Assembly (NCBI RefSeq): GCF_000003605.2
Contig: NW_003108579.1
Location: 408,517-456,903 of the forward strand
Length of the DNA: 48,387 nucleotides
Direction of reading: 5' to 3'
From: Saccoglossus kowalevskii
Taxonomy: Eukaryota > Hemichordata > Enteropneusta > Harrimaniidae
This document shows, in pieces, positions 26,641-38,200 of this stretch. Every line of letters starts with the position of its first letter. Position 1 is the first letter of the stretch. The notes below the pieces were generated by a model, which saw nothing but the letters and a program-made list of their open reading frames with translations, ran no database searches and was not told the origin of the DNA. The translations under genes and the position numbers were made by a program.

Positions 26641-29600
26641 CAGCTCATTATTTTGAAAAAAACACTATTATCGTCCTTCGCGTTAGTGCATGTGTTTAGG
26701 AATGTGTTCCCGAGACAATGCGAGTAGCGACTGCGCATTTCCAAGGAATATACTCACATTGTTAGGATTCGAAATTACAGGCGTATTTACAAACATATAA
26801 ATATTTACGCTACTACGCGGAAGAAATCATATGTATTGTGTAATGCCCATGTCTATACAGTAAATGATTTTATTATGTTACCTGTGGCAATTTTTAATAT
26901 TGGATATTTGCGCAATACGTCTTAACATAACATTACTCTTACAATTTACATACCCTCTAGTTAGATATGAAGTAATATAATTTTTATTTTCACTGGTCAA
27001 AATGATCACATGATCGTGATTGATTGCGATAAATGCCGGCATTTATCTTCTACTCGGCTCAAATATAAGCATCTGTTTCCCGAATTTAATGTCATTCGCG
27101 GTATTATAACATGTATTCAGATTACTAATTTTCAGATTGTTTACGCTATTGTTTTATTTTATGTTTAAAAAACAATGAAAACATCAGCTCCTGAGAAAAA
27201 GACCTCGTCTTATTTGAACATATTTTCAGTGACATATAGTAGAAAAAAAAAGTGTATTATTATACGATGGAACATTCTGATTGTAAAGAATTATTTTGAG
27301 ATTCTTGAAATACAATTCATTTTCCATGAAATAATGCCTTGATATAGTTTGTTATTGAAATTGTTCGAAAATGCTAATTTTTGCTATTTTGTAACACGGC
27401 TTTCTCTAAACTAATCATTTATACGGGTAAAATGCCAGAAAGCTTTGGCATGCATTACAATTACCGAGTACTTTTGAAACAAAATATTGTGATACTTTTT
27501 TTCACATTATTTAACAGTTTTTCACTCGGCAATGCTTTATGTTACTTTTTACATTTATGACATGCGATATTCTAAAACAACAGTTACTCGCGGATGTGTT
27601 AAATGATTCTCAGGCTGCCTCGTTGTTTCATAATTGATGCACCTGTTTTATATACATGACAAACCCAATCGTCAACATGTAATCAGAAATCCCTCAAATG
27701 ATTTGCCGAATTCCCATTAAGCTAAATGTAGTAACAATAAGATGAATGACTATACAGATTGCGATTATCTACAATCCCTTGATTAGTGTTCGTAATTTTG
27801 TAGAGAAATGCGTTTCATATTTAGATACACTCAAGAGCCTCTTATAACACACGAATCATCATAATGATCATTGAAGTAAACGGAAACCGTTTTTAAGTGC
27901 TCATGCACGCCAGTACAAAACTATAAAATAATCAGCTATTCTCACTTTGAGAATTGTGATTCACTGGCGTGCCAATTTTAGTGAGCGTTTTTACTTATAA
28001 ACAGAGTTTCTGATGCGATCTATTGAATATATATGCTGCTGTTGCAGACTCTCGATGCTTACTTTCGTTCAACTGTTCTTTATCTTCAGTTCTGTTTGAT
28101 TGTGATTAATATCTTGATAAAAGTGCAATTCAAACACACCTACGTCGATACAATTACACTTCTACCTTCAGGAAATGTTATTTTCAGCGCAACTGAAATA
28201 GATGATATATAAACTAACATTTACAGTGGGTCTTCTGTTACGTCGCCTAGCAACCAGGCGCGTTTGTTTTCACGAGGCTGACATTATCTGCGACCTCATT
28301 TGATTCGCCATCTGATTTTTTAGCATCCCACCAGATCAGTATTCCCTATCTTTGTTTTTTACAATCAAAAAAGAAAATGAAGTTGACTTACACGTGACCT
28401 CATAATGATTATCTTTCGTTTAATTTAACCTGTGACGTTTTGTTTTAAAATGGTCATTTACTGTCGAAACTTAACAATTTTGACCCGAAAATTGAATGTG
28501 TTTATAACCTGTATTATTTGTCTTGGAGACAGAGGACAGTTGTTGTTATAGTGTATAGTGTATTATACCCTATATTTGCATCCGACAACCGACGATATAT
28601 TCTTAATTACCTGTTTGATTGATACATTGATTAATAATTAGGTGACAGTTCTGCTAGTAAAATGGTAAAATATTTGTGACATAATTGTATGACATCATAC
28701 ACATTTTTGATAAAGTTATAAAAACGAAATGTAATTTATGCTATAGTTGGATATATTTAAAAGTGAATTATTGTTTGTTTCATCAATCCAATTGATTGAA
28801 AAAATCATTGCTTTAAAATACTTACAATTAATGTTAATCGACATGATTATATTGTGAAGACATGATTTTATATATGTAGCGTAGATGAATTACATTCGTA
28901 TTTTATCTGTTTATTAACATAAATCATCATTGTGAAATTGTTGGAAACCTCTAGTATGCCGTTAATACAACAATTGGTTGGTGATGTATAAAAACATTAC
29001 TTATTCGTATTTACCGCTGATCAACGAACTGACTGAACACGTGTCTCTGAATGATTCGAAAAATCTGTGACCTTCCGTTCACTGATACATATGCGAGAAG
29101 CTGACTTTTTCTTTTAGACTTTTGTGTTTGAGGATGCATACACATCTTGAATGTAAAACAATCATCTAATCGATTCGCATGTTCCCAGGGTGTTTTCTCC
29201 GTTCCACAAGCGGCATTTGCCAGTAAATTGTATTGTCATCAATCCAATAATCATGTCCCATTTAACGACTTAACAGCTATTTTATTTACAGTACCATCAT
29301 GTACATGAATAAGTCTGTCTGTACTGGACTGAATTTTACAGTAACTGTATATAGAGCAGCTGCAATAAAAGTACACCCCATTATCAATACACTCCTGGTC
29401 TCGCTATGTGCAGGATTACGTTCCTTTGTTTTGAAATTTAACGATTCGGGAGAATGGCAAACAACGTAAAACACTTAATCGCACTGACTACGTGCCAGAC
29501 ATTATATTTGAATTGTTGACATATATCGTAAATTCCGACGATAAAACAACACTTATATTGGCGACTTGTTACGTTGTATATCAGGCAAGACTACATGGTA

Positions 29601-29968
29601 ATCTACTTCTCCTGTACGCCTATACTTTGAAAGATCGTTTATACGATTCGTGTTTTGAATCGTTGAACAAATAACTTCAATAGCAAATTTAATTTTCATA
29701 TTGCCTCACACACAAACACTAACCAGTGCGGAATTCTGTCAAGATGTTAGGTCTTTTCAACTGCTAAGATCAACATTGCAAAGGGCTGTTTAAAAACAAT
29801 GAATTCAGAAAATGCTTGGTCATGGCCATGGTCTTTATTTTCTGTAATCGAAGACAAAACATACAAATCAACAGTAAGGAAGCAAGCCAGGGCGCATGTC
29901 CTCTATAAACATATGTTCCCCACAAAGAATAAGCCTCACAAGAGATTTTGAAAGAAAAATATATATAT
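26641..29968. other. Gene-less AT-rich DNA
   Basis: No open frame worth noting except short chance frames near 29286-29674. One perfect RFX X-box is listed separately. Confidence 0.55.
28242..28254. promoter_or_regulatory. RFX X-box, GTCGCC-T-AGCAAC
   Basis: Exact match to the X-box consensus GTNRCC(0-3 N)RGYAAC recognised by RFX-family winged-helix factors, which in animals mark promoters of ciliary genes. It sits in a locally GC-richer patch (28230-28340), a typical setting for an invertebrate promoter. A near match, ATCACC-CT-AGCAAC, occurs at 38260-38273. No ciliary gene is visible within the window, so the target, if any, is unknown. Confidence 0.3.
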
Positions 29969-30052
29969 ACTGTAAAACATGTCTTTTTCGCGAGCGTGTT
30001 CTTAGCGAATTTAGCGAGAGAACTGATTGCTAATTCAAGATGTCGCTAATGG
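29969..30052. repeat. Decayed GCGAATTTAGCGAG-type interspersed repeat
   Basis: Begins TACTGTAAAACATG, then TTTTTCGCGAGCG, TTAGCGAATTTAGCGAGAG, GCTAATTC and TCGCTAA. The right part can fold back: TTAGCGA pairs with TCGCTAA, and GAATTTAGC with GCTAATTC. From memory this motif order is typical of an abundant short repeat in molluscan and other marine invertebrate genomes. I cannot name the family with certainty. Confidence 0.45.
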
Positions 30053-30312
30053 TATCACCAGCAGTAAATTGTAGCAAGTAAGTAACTTTGTAAAGTAAAG
30101 TAATCAAACAAGACATCTGTACTTTCGAGAGACTTTTGTGGATGGTTTATTTTATCATGAGTACGCACAGTTTGAATTATTACACATATTAAATAATATC
30201 TATCGATATACTCCATTAAAATACACGATGTATTAGAAATAATGCTAAACCATATAATTTGGGTTCGAATCATATTCCCACTGGATGCAATGCAATGCAA
30301 TGTTCAACTTGT

Positions 30313-31230
30313 CATGTTACGATTGCTTCAAAACAACCTATACAGGTACAATTGCTTCAGTTCACTCTCTAATAACGTTTGTTTCCAAACGACCTACCTT
30401 GCTATGACAGCTTCAGATCGATCTACTCTCTTAAGAATGATTCAGAACGATTGCTTCAGATCAATCAACATTGTTATGAATGATTCATAATGGTCTACCC
30501 TGCTACGATAGCTTCAGATCGATCTATTCTGTTATGAATGATTCAGAACGACCTACCCAGTTATGATAGCTTCAGATAGATCTACTCTGTTATGAATGAC
30601 TCAGAACGACCTACCCTGTTACGATAGCTTCAGATAGATCTACTCTCTAAAGAATGATTCAGAACGACCTACCTTGTTACGATAGCTTCAGATAGATCTA
30701 CTCTCTAAAGAATGATTCAGAACGACCTACCCTGTTACGATAGCTTCAGATCGATCTACTCTCTAAATAATGATTCAGAGCGACCTACCCTGTCACGATT
30801 GCTTCAGATCGATCTACTCTCTAAAGAATGATTCAGAACGACCTGCCCTGTTACGATTGCTTCTGAACAACCCACCCAGTCACAATTGCTTCAGTACTCT
30901 CACTCATAACATTTGCTTCAAAAAGACCTACCTTGCCATGACTGCTTCAGAACGATCTACACTGTTATGATTGCTTCAGAAAAAAAACACCAACTTACAA
31001 ATGCTTTAAACAAAGATTGCTTCAAAGAGACCTTAAGACTTAAGAGTACTTGGAAAAGACCAATCAGAACGACCATTATTATCAAAAAACAATTGCTTCA
31101 GAATGACTTTGCAAGTTCTGATTGCTTGAAGGAGACCTACCAACCTAAGATGTTTTGAGAAAGATCTAGCAAATGACGATTGTTTCCAAAAAACATATCC
31201 TGTTAAATTGCTTGAGAACGACACACTTGG
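30313..31230. repeat. 29-bp minisatellite with 58-bp higher-order repeat core
   Basis: The basic monomer is 29-30 bp: ACGATTGCTTCAGAACGACC followed by TACCCTGTT. In the centre (about 30425-30888) it is arranged as a regular dimer. Landmark ATTCA(G/T) or its variant occurs at 30483, 30541, 30599, 30657, 30715, 30773 and 30831, exactly 58 bp apart. One half reads TGATTCAGAACGACCTACC and the other TAGCTTCAGATCGATCTACT, and the halves align with each other. Toward both ends the array decays into single, diverged 29-30-bp monomers (for example ATGATTGCTTCAGAAA at about 30968). About 30 monomers in total. Since 58 is not a multiple of 3, no repeat protein is encoded; overlapping open frames there are by-products. 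Confidence 0.95.
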
Positions 31231-33615
31231 ATAAAATCTATTACTGATTGACTGATTGCTGATCATTCATTGTGCTCAGATATAAGAAATAGTACATCTG
31301 TCATTACTCAGGATTGTATTGTGTAACTTGGTAGACGCTTACCAATACGAATATGCATGCACGTAACCTTCTAAGAACAAGTTTCAACGACGACAATTCA
31401 AGATGAAAAACGTGGTAACCTTAATTTCTGTCATTAGAAAAAGCAGAAGTACACACGAATGGCATAAAATAGCGCCCGCAACGTGTTATAATTAATTATT
31501 TCCCTTGACTGTCCCGAGTATTATAATCACATCATTTTTGCGAACACATATCTGTAAATTTACGTTAATGTATACTCAACCCAGAAAGTATTTACAGGAA
31601 CATTATGAGCGACATTGAGTTTGTTTTGTCAAAATTCAATCTATCTTAACTTATTCAAACTTAGCATTACCTTTTTATTACATCATATATTTAAGCAAAT
31701 AGACCACTTAATGGTCTATACGTATACTTTGATCTGCGTACTCTCAAATTGTGCCTTGTGGAAAATGTTAAGTTGACAAAATCGAGAGATATGATTGACT
31801 TCCAGCCATTTTCAACATTTTCAACAGATCTACTGTTTGGATGTAAATAGCCTACACTTAACATTTTGCCCAGTCAAACTCACTCAATGTCACTCACTAG
31901 TAAATAGTGTGGGAATCAGAGAACAGTGATGTTTGCACACGATTGTATACAATCAGATTGTTCTGCACAAGCAATCACACACAACTGTGTAATGTTCACA
32001 GCAAGCCGAACACAACATCGTGTTTCCTGCTTGCTGTGAGTGCATGTAAGACATGATTTACAACTAGCTTTGTCAGTCATTCGAAATATATCAACCGTCA
32101 AATAAATCAAATCCATATAATTTACAATATAGTGGTTAATAACATTTCCTTCGTCACTTGACAAGGCAGCTCCACAATTAAATCAAAATTGTCTACACAC
32201 ACCAAGATGGCCAGACAAACATTGGACGCGGCTTCACCACATTAACTTCTATCCCAGCAATTTGTTAAGTTAAAAACCAGCAACAAACAGTTGTAACATA
32301 AACATTTCTACAGCATCCCTACACTTAGTAATAACATGATTACAGTTATTTTTTCCTAAATAAAAGTAAACTTCATCGTCATTATAACATTATTAAATTT
32401 GTTATGCTTATTTCTGATAACAGCAAATATCTGTGTTGAGGATTAAATATTAAATATTAAGTAATATATAACAGCATTTAATAACATGAAACAAAAAACA
32501 TCGGTCACTACTTTATGTCGCCAAAACTGTCCTTATCATATACAATATAATGTTTCGCTGCATGCGATTGCTTGTACTTTTTTTAAACTGGAAACAAAAA
32601 TGATGAATGACATTCTCTATTATTTTTTATTCATTATTTGTCAGAGTGTATCATTCTGAGATACTATGAAATTTCAAATGATACTAAATATTTGGTTGAA
32701 GCATGTTACGTGAGAGTCAGCTGCCGGGGATTTATTTATTTCAGATTCCAACACGTATTATTGTTTCACAGTGTATACGCACATGACCTTTAAGAACGCG
32801 TTGAAAACATAATTACATAGATGAGGATACAGTGGACCCGATGACGAGGGAACTAACTAGGGAACAATAATTGGAGAACAGAACCAAAATACTCATACCT
32901 GGAATCTATTTACATATACTGACATTCAGCCAGGAAGTAAGGTCAGACGTTATCGTGCACATTTGTTTATGTTGCAGCTATTTTTTTTACAACGGAACAA
33001 CTCTGACAGATACTAGATAAAGTAGCTTATGAACAAGATATGATATAGCGAATGAACTTAAGAAATTGAGTAGAATATAGCAGATAAATGTGAGCATGCG
33101 TAATGGTAGTTTTGAAATCATCTCGTCAGCCATGCGTGTCTTGTAAAAAGTTTACAACTGAAAAAATACGAGAACGGACGACCACATCTCATTAAAATAG
33201 TTGAAGCTGAATTGAATTATTATTACTACTGAGAATACTATTACACATCCATGCTATTGAATTGATTACATATTATTCAATAAAAATATCAACAACATCA
33301 CGTTTTTAATAGTTCAGTTGGTCTTGTTTGTGAAAGATATTTTGCCTTAAAACAGAATCGCAATCCACATTTTTACCCGTATAAAACATGCTCTCTCAGA
33401 TACTAAATGGTAATGTTCGACGATTTATGTGATTTACAAAGAGCTTGTACATATTGCACACTCATAAAGGAGAAATGTATACACGGATAGTTGAAAATTG
33501 GATAGTGGACCATGTTCTGACGGCATAAAATAGAAAAGAACTTAAAAAACCCTAAAGATTAGTTTATTGATCCTTATGGAAGCAATATTTAACAACAAAT
33601 CAAGCAAAGATCGAG
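31231..33615. other. Gene-less AT-rich DNA with one cysteine-rich frame
   Basis: No supported gene. The minus-strand frame 31916-32164 (82 codons) is described under findings. Inside it, TCACAGCAAG at about 31996 and CTTGCTGTGA at about 32029 form a 10-bp-arm hairpin. A small hairpin (TAGACCA, 5-nt loop, TGGTCTA) is near 31700, and ATTAAAT/ATTAAATATTAAG simple sequence is near 32445. Confidence 0.5.
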
Positions 33616-34046
33616 TTAGGCCAGACTTTTTTTTATTTCTTGTTTCTCGAGTTTTTATAAGGAAATTTGTTTGAGAAAGGCGAACAAAAATAAAATTAAT
33701 TCTTTTTTTTCCATTAGATTTGTTTGATTCTCAAAGAATTGTAAGTAAGATCAATGATCGGAGAAAAGAAATGAAATAAAATATTATTCCATGTATAACC
33801 TTGTTTCTCATTAGCGCGAGACTTCGGTACTTTGATCATGATACTCCCACGAAAATGCAACTTGGGTTTGTTATGCGGCGGGCGGAAAAAAATGAAATAT
33901 AAAAATAAGTTTTTAGCAATTTTTGCACTTTACAAGTCGGCGGGCGCGAGAAATTACGCTGAAATAAAATTGTATTTTTATTTCATTTTCGGCTCCTGTT
34001 TATTCGGCGGGTTCGGGAAACAAGGAATAATAAAAGTCTGGCCTTA
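33616..34046. mobile_element. PIF/Harbinger-type MITE (425 bp)
   Basis: The element spans 33619-34043. It starts GGCCAGACTTTTTTTTATTT and ends with the inverse, AATAATAAAAGTCTGGCC; the inverted ends match for about 30 bp with a few mismatches. It is flanked on both sides by TTA (33616-33618 and 34044-34046), the TWA 3-bp target duplication characteristic of PIF/Harbinger elements. The terminal GGCCAG also agrees with PIF/Harbinger MITEs such as mPing. No transposase is encoded, so it is a non-autonomous copy. The interior has three related GC words (GCGGCGGGCGG, TCGGCGGGCGC, TTCGGCGGGTTCGG) in the right half. The 72-codon plus-strand frame at 33832-34050 lies within the element and ends in the terminal repeat, so it is not a gene. 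Confidence 0.8.
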
Positions 34047-35181
34047 TTAATAAAAAAAAAACCATTAACTAAGTAAATACAAAATAATTGTTGTTTGTCG
34101 TCTTGTATTCAATTATTCGGCTCATTACACAAGTATTCGTCATTCCGTCATCATCTTTATTTATTTGTTGGTACATTGCGTTGACTTTTTCGAGTTCGGT
34201 CATGTGAACTAAAATTGGGGACTTCGCATGAACAAACATTACACATAAATTGGATACTAGTTGACGATAAAGCCTACGCACTAACAGAATGCACAAATGC
34301 ACAACAAACATATATACCGATAATATAACATTTGTTAGCGGCAGTCAGTGGTTTGTTACAAGGCAGTCAGTATCAAATATCAGAATACATATATACCACT
34401 AAGCTATATCAGAAAAATGATCTGCTGAAGGAAAATTAAAATTACGATGCACATACATATCAGTTTCTACGCTGACTGTAACATATGGCTGATAGCGATA
34501 CTAGGTTTATATGTTGATATATAACTAATCTCAAAAAGGATGTGTTGACTATTGAATTCCCTCTGTGATTTAATCGCAATATCGAGAAAACGCTCGTTTG
34601 ATTAGATGTTTTTGCGTAATATGAGCACTACGCATGGATTGTCACTCTTCAAATTGCATAAGAGCCACCCAAGGCGGAAGGAAAGAGCCAGTCGTGCATC
34701 AATGTATCAATGGGTTCTGCCAAATAATACCTGGGGATATTTTGCAGATTAAATGTTATCATCGTCGTTGTTTGCGCAGTTTTGCTAAAGTATTTGAAGC
34801 GCGAAATAATCAACACAATTTGTGTGTAAACTGGGATGCGAATTGAGTGATTGAGTGTTTTTTTTTCAGCAACCACCCGTTTGGCACCAGTGTGTAAATC
34901 TGAAACATGACACGAGCGCCGGTGTGCTGCCGTTTCGGATCATGCTTCTTTAAATTTTTTTTCGGAATGTATATTGTATTAAAAGAAATAGTTATCCTGT
35001 GACTTTAAAGCACATGATTTCACCAAACAAAATTTATCTCGCACGCGTTACAAACATTTTAATCCAATTTTTAAATATTTTTCTACAATTTTCCCATAAA
35101 TTGGCCTTGCTGTACAGAATACATAATATAGAATATAAATGAATACTATTATTTGTTTAAGTTAATTTTATATGCCATGTG
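34047..35181. other. Gene-less AT-rich DNA
   Basis: Nothing recognisable. Overlapping 70-80-codon frames on opposite strands at 34634-34876 have no domain signature. Confidence 0.5.
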
Positions 35182-35267
35182 ATTGTTTCACGATAACTCT
35201 TAGATATCAACTATGGTGCAACTAGATAACCATAAGCGTTTCTAAGAGAAGGATACGGTGAAACAAT
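35182..35267. ncRNA. 86-nt imperfect hairpin (pre-miRNA-like or micro-palindrome)
   Basis: The arms pair in three helices in register. ATTGTTTCAC (35182-35191) pairs with GTGAAACAAT (35258-35267), CTCTTAGA (35197-35204) with TCTAAGAG (35241-35248), and TATGGT (35212-35217) with ACCATA (35229-35234), with additional pairs between them and an 11-nt loop. About 29 base pairs form over 36-nt arms with small internal loops, which is the size and shape of an animal pre-miRNA. I do not recognise a known mature miRNA sequence. No target-site duplication flanks it, which weakens but does not exclude a tiny palindromic transposon. Either strand could be the transcribed one. Confidence 0.35.
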
Positions 35268-38200
35268 GAATGTAGATATGATGTATCATTATCTACGGTT
35301 TATACGTGGAAATCAGGAAATATGCATTTGTAAACGTTGATGAATATGAATGCTTTATAACCATAGGCTCTTTAAAGGTATTACTGATGTTCCATTTGTC
35401 AGAATTGTAACAAATTAAGTGGTGATGTAATTTACCATTGACACAAACAAATATAATGCCAATTCACTTTATCAAATGTTGTATAATTCACTCGAGGCAA
35501 GCTTTTTCAATTATCACATTTGGCTAAAAGCATTTGGGCGTTGATATTTAATTATCCATATAAAGCAATTGCAGCAATTGTGTGAGCAATTTACTTCATT
35601 CAAAATAGATTTCTACTCCGGAATCATCCTTTAGCATTAAGTTGGTAAACTCAACGAGTAATGAGATCATATCAAATACATAGAATTTTCCACAAACACT
35701 AGCGTATAAAACTGTGCAATACATTGACTTGTGTTTGCAAATAAAGCGTGTCTTCGTATTTGTGTACTTTTGTCGCATTTTACAAAACTCGTTTTATTCA
35801 TTTTTCAATAATTTTCAAACCAACTTGTGTTTATTTGGTTAAACATTGACAATTATATTAAAAAAAAACGTACATGTGTATACCACTGCATAACAATGTC
35901 GTCATAAAACAAATCGGACCTGCTATTCTTTTTTGTAAATACAGTCGAAGAAAACAGGTATTGATAATATGCAATCTGGTGCGTTTTAATGTTGTGTTTT
36001 TAAAATCTCTTAACCTTAACAAACTTTTAAAAACGTGATCTCGTTGCGCGATACAACAAAAATAAAAAGAATAATAGTCAAGTTCATGAATGTCACTGTA
36101 CCAAATAACATATTATGCTGTCGAACCTATACAAGTCAAAACATAACATAGCAGTGCACATCAAACTTGCAAGCCTTTGTAAAATTAAACAGACACATTT
36201 AAATGAGAATAGAATAAATACAATTCACGCCAACAGTGTGGTGTCTTTTCAATATTATTGTTGGTGTTGGATTCAAATGTAAGTGATTGTGAGTATATAT
36301 TGCAACACGATCGTTTCAATTTGTTTAAATTTTTGAGAAATAAGCAGGGTGTACAATTAATAATTCAACCACAACATATTGACTGGACAATGTTGTCAAG
36401 GTAATCTAAACCAGACATGCTGCTTTCAAAACACGTCGGAGTACTTGTTTCGCATTACATGCATATTGAGTGACATTACAAAATAATAATTTGGAATTGC
36501 ATTTGTCGTAGTTGAAATTCCCTAGTTTGTATGAACAGATTTAATGTAATATTATTTTAGCTTATTAACAAGTGTACAAATGTTATTTTGCTCGACTGTT
36601 TTATGAAGCTATGAGATTGCAATACTGTTCTATGCTTATATACTCATCAAGTCATAAAACATATATGCTCGTTAACGAAATATATATATTTATTACATCT
36701 GTTATTCACATTGCAAATTCATATATGTAATTGAAATTCATGCAAATCGAGATTAAATATATATTTGATCTACGAATTTTCCAACGTCGTTCCGATTGTG
36801 TTCATTACAACATGAAAACGAATTATTCTCAACAGGCATAACTGTTTTAATGATGCGAATTGATTACAGTTGAGGCTTTCTGACATTGGAATAACTTTAC
36901 GTGTCTCCTTTTCATGTATTGTTAATTGTATAATAATAAAAAAAAAAAAACTTTACGTGAATATCAAAATACAATAGCTTTCACTCAATTAACGGCTGCA
37001 ATTTTTTGGATAATTGACATTATTGTCGAACTTGATACATCTAATTAACCAATGTACGACATTTTAATGTTTTCTATTGCATTTTAATAGCCATGGGAAT
37101 CAACCCACACGCTGTACCTACATTCCCATGCCATATGCACCCGCAGACAAAGAGAGCGCCGTCATTTACAGGCATTAACTGTCAAATACACTTGCAAATA
37201 ATTCACACAACATTACGACATTCACGACATTTATAGTTGTCTAGGTATTCACTATCTGGGGACAAAAATATAAACATTGGATTTCTTTGGGCTTGAAAAT
37301 ACACGTATAAAAACGTCTGCTTAATGCCTCTCATATATGGTAAAGCTTAAGTATAATTCCAAAACGCAATATAAAAAATCCATTCTTAAGTATTTTTATG
37401 AGACACTGTTATTGTATTCATGTTACCAAAATAAAAAAAAAACACATCATTATTATTATTTTGAGTGCATAGGTAAAAATGTGTAATAATAATAAACGTT
37501 CTGTGTAATACAGACCCACCTCTTGACAACATTCAGGTAATTGTACTGTACGGAATTCATTTATAAAATTACCGCAGTTTTGTTCGTGACAAAAAATGAC
37601 AGTCTATTTAACAAACTTCTATTTGATAATGAAGTTATGCCTTCAAGGACACCACTGACATTCACTATTCACACCTATCATGTTTTAAATTGTCTTTCGA
37701 AAGTGCGCCAGTCCCACGAGCCAAAATGTATGCCACCTCATATATAACAATTTAAAACACAACAAATGTACTATTATTTGCCAATCATACAAGAAGAAGA
37801 TAAACAATATTTAAATCAAACTACAACTAGGTACAGCAACTATATACAATATAACTGCATCAACATACTTATGAACCAGTCACGGATTTCAATGTATATA
37901 ATACCAACATGATGAAATACACTGCGTCAAATGTACATGACATGTAAATATATAGTACATCACATTACTACTAGAATAGTTTGTACTTTTAAAAAAAAGT
38001 ATTCAAAAAAAAACAACTGACAGCAGGTTGTTGAAGTTGAAAACAGTGCAAACTGCCGGATCACATTTAGCATATGTAATATTATAACTTTGTATCCACT
38101 CAGGCATCCCGTTAATCACATGGGGAGACCAAGAGATGTTTATTTTCAAATTATAACAGTTTCCACAATTGCTACGAAAATAATTTACTAAGCCCTACAA

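Noticed and set aside
30255-30275. GGGTTCGAATCATATTCCC, a B-box-like word
   Set aside because: No A box lies at the required distance upstream and no T-arm closes around it.
30242-31158. Several 66-82-codon frames with repeated CFRSI/SERPTLL-like words
   Set aside because: They are translations of the minisatellite. The 58-bp period changes frame every unit, so no stable repeat protein results.
33832-34050. 72-codon plus-strand frame
   Set aside because: It lies inside the MITE and runs into its terminal inverted repeat.
219-36748. Four POU octamer words ATGCAAAT (near 223, 6265, 15880 and 36741)
   Set aside because: About this many are expected by chance in an AT-rich window of this size.
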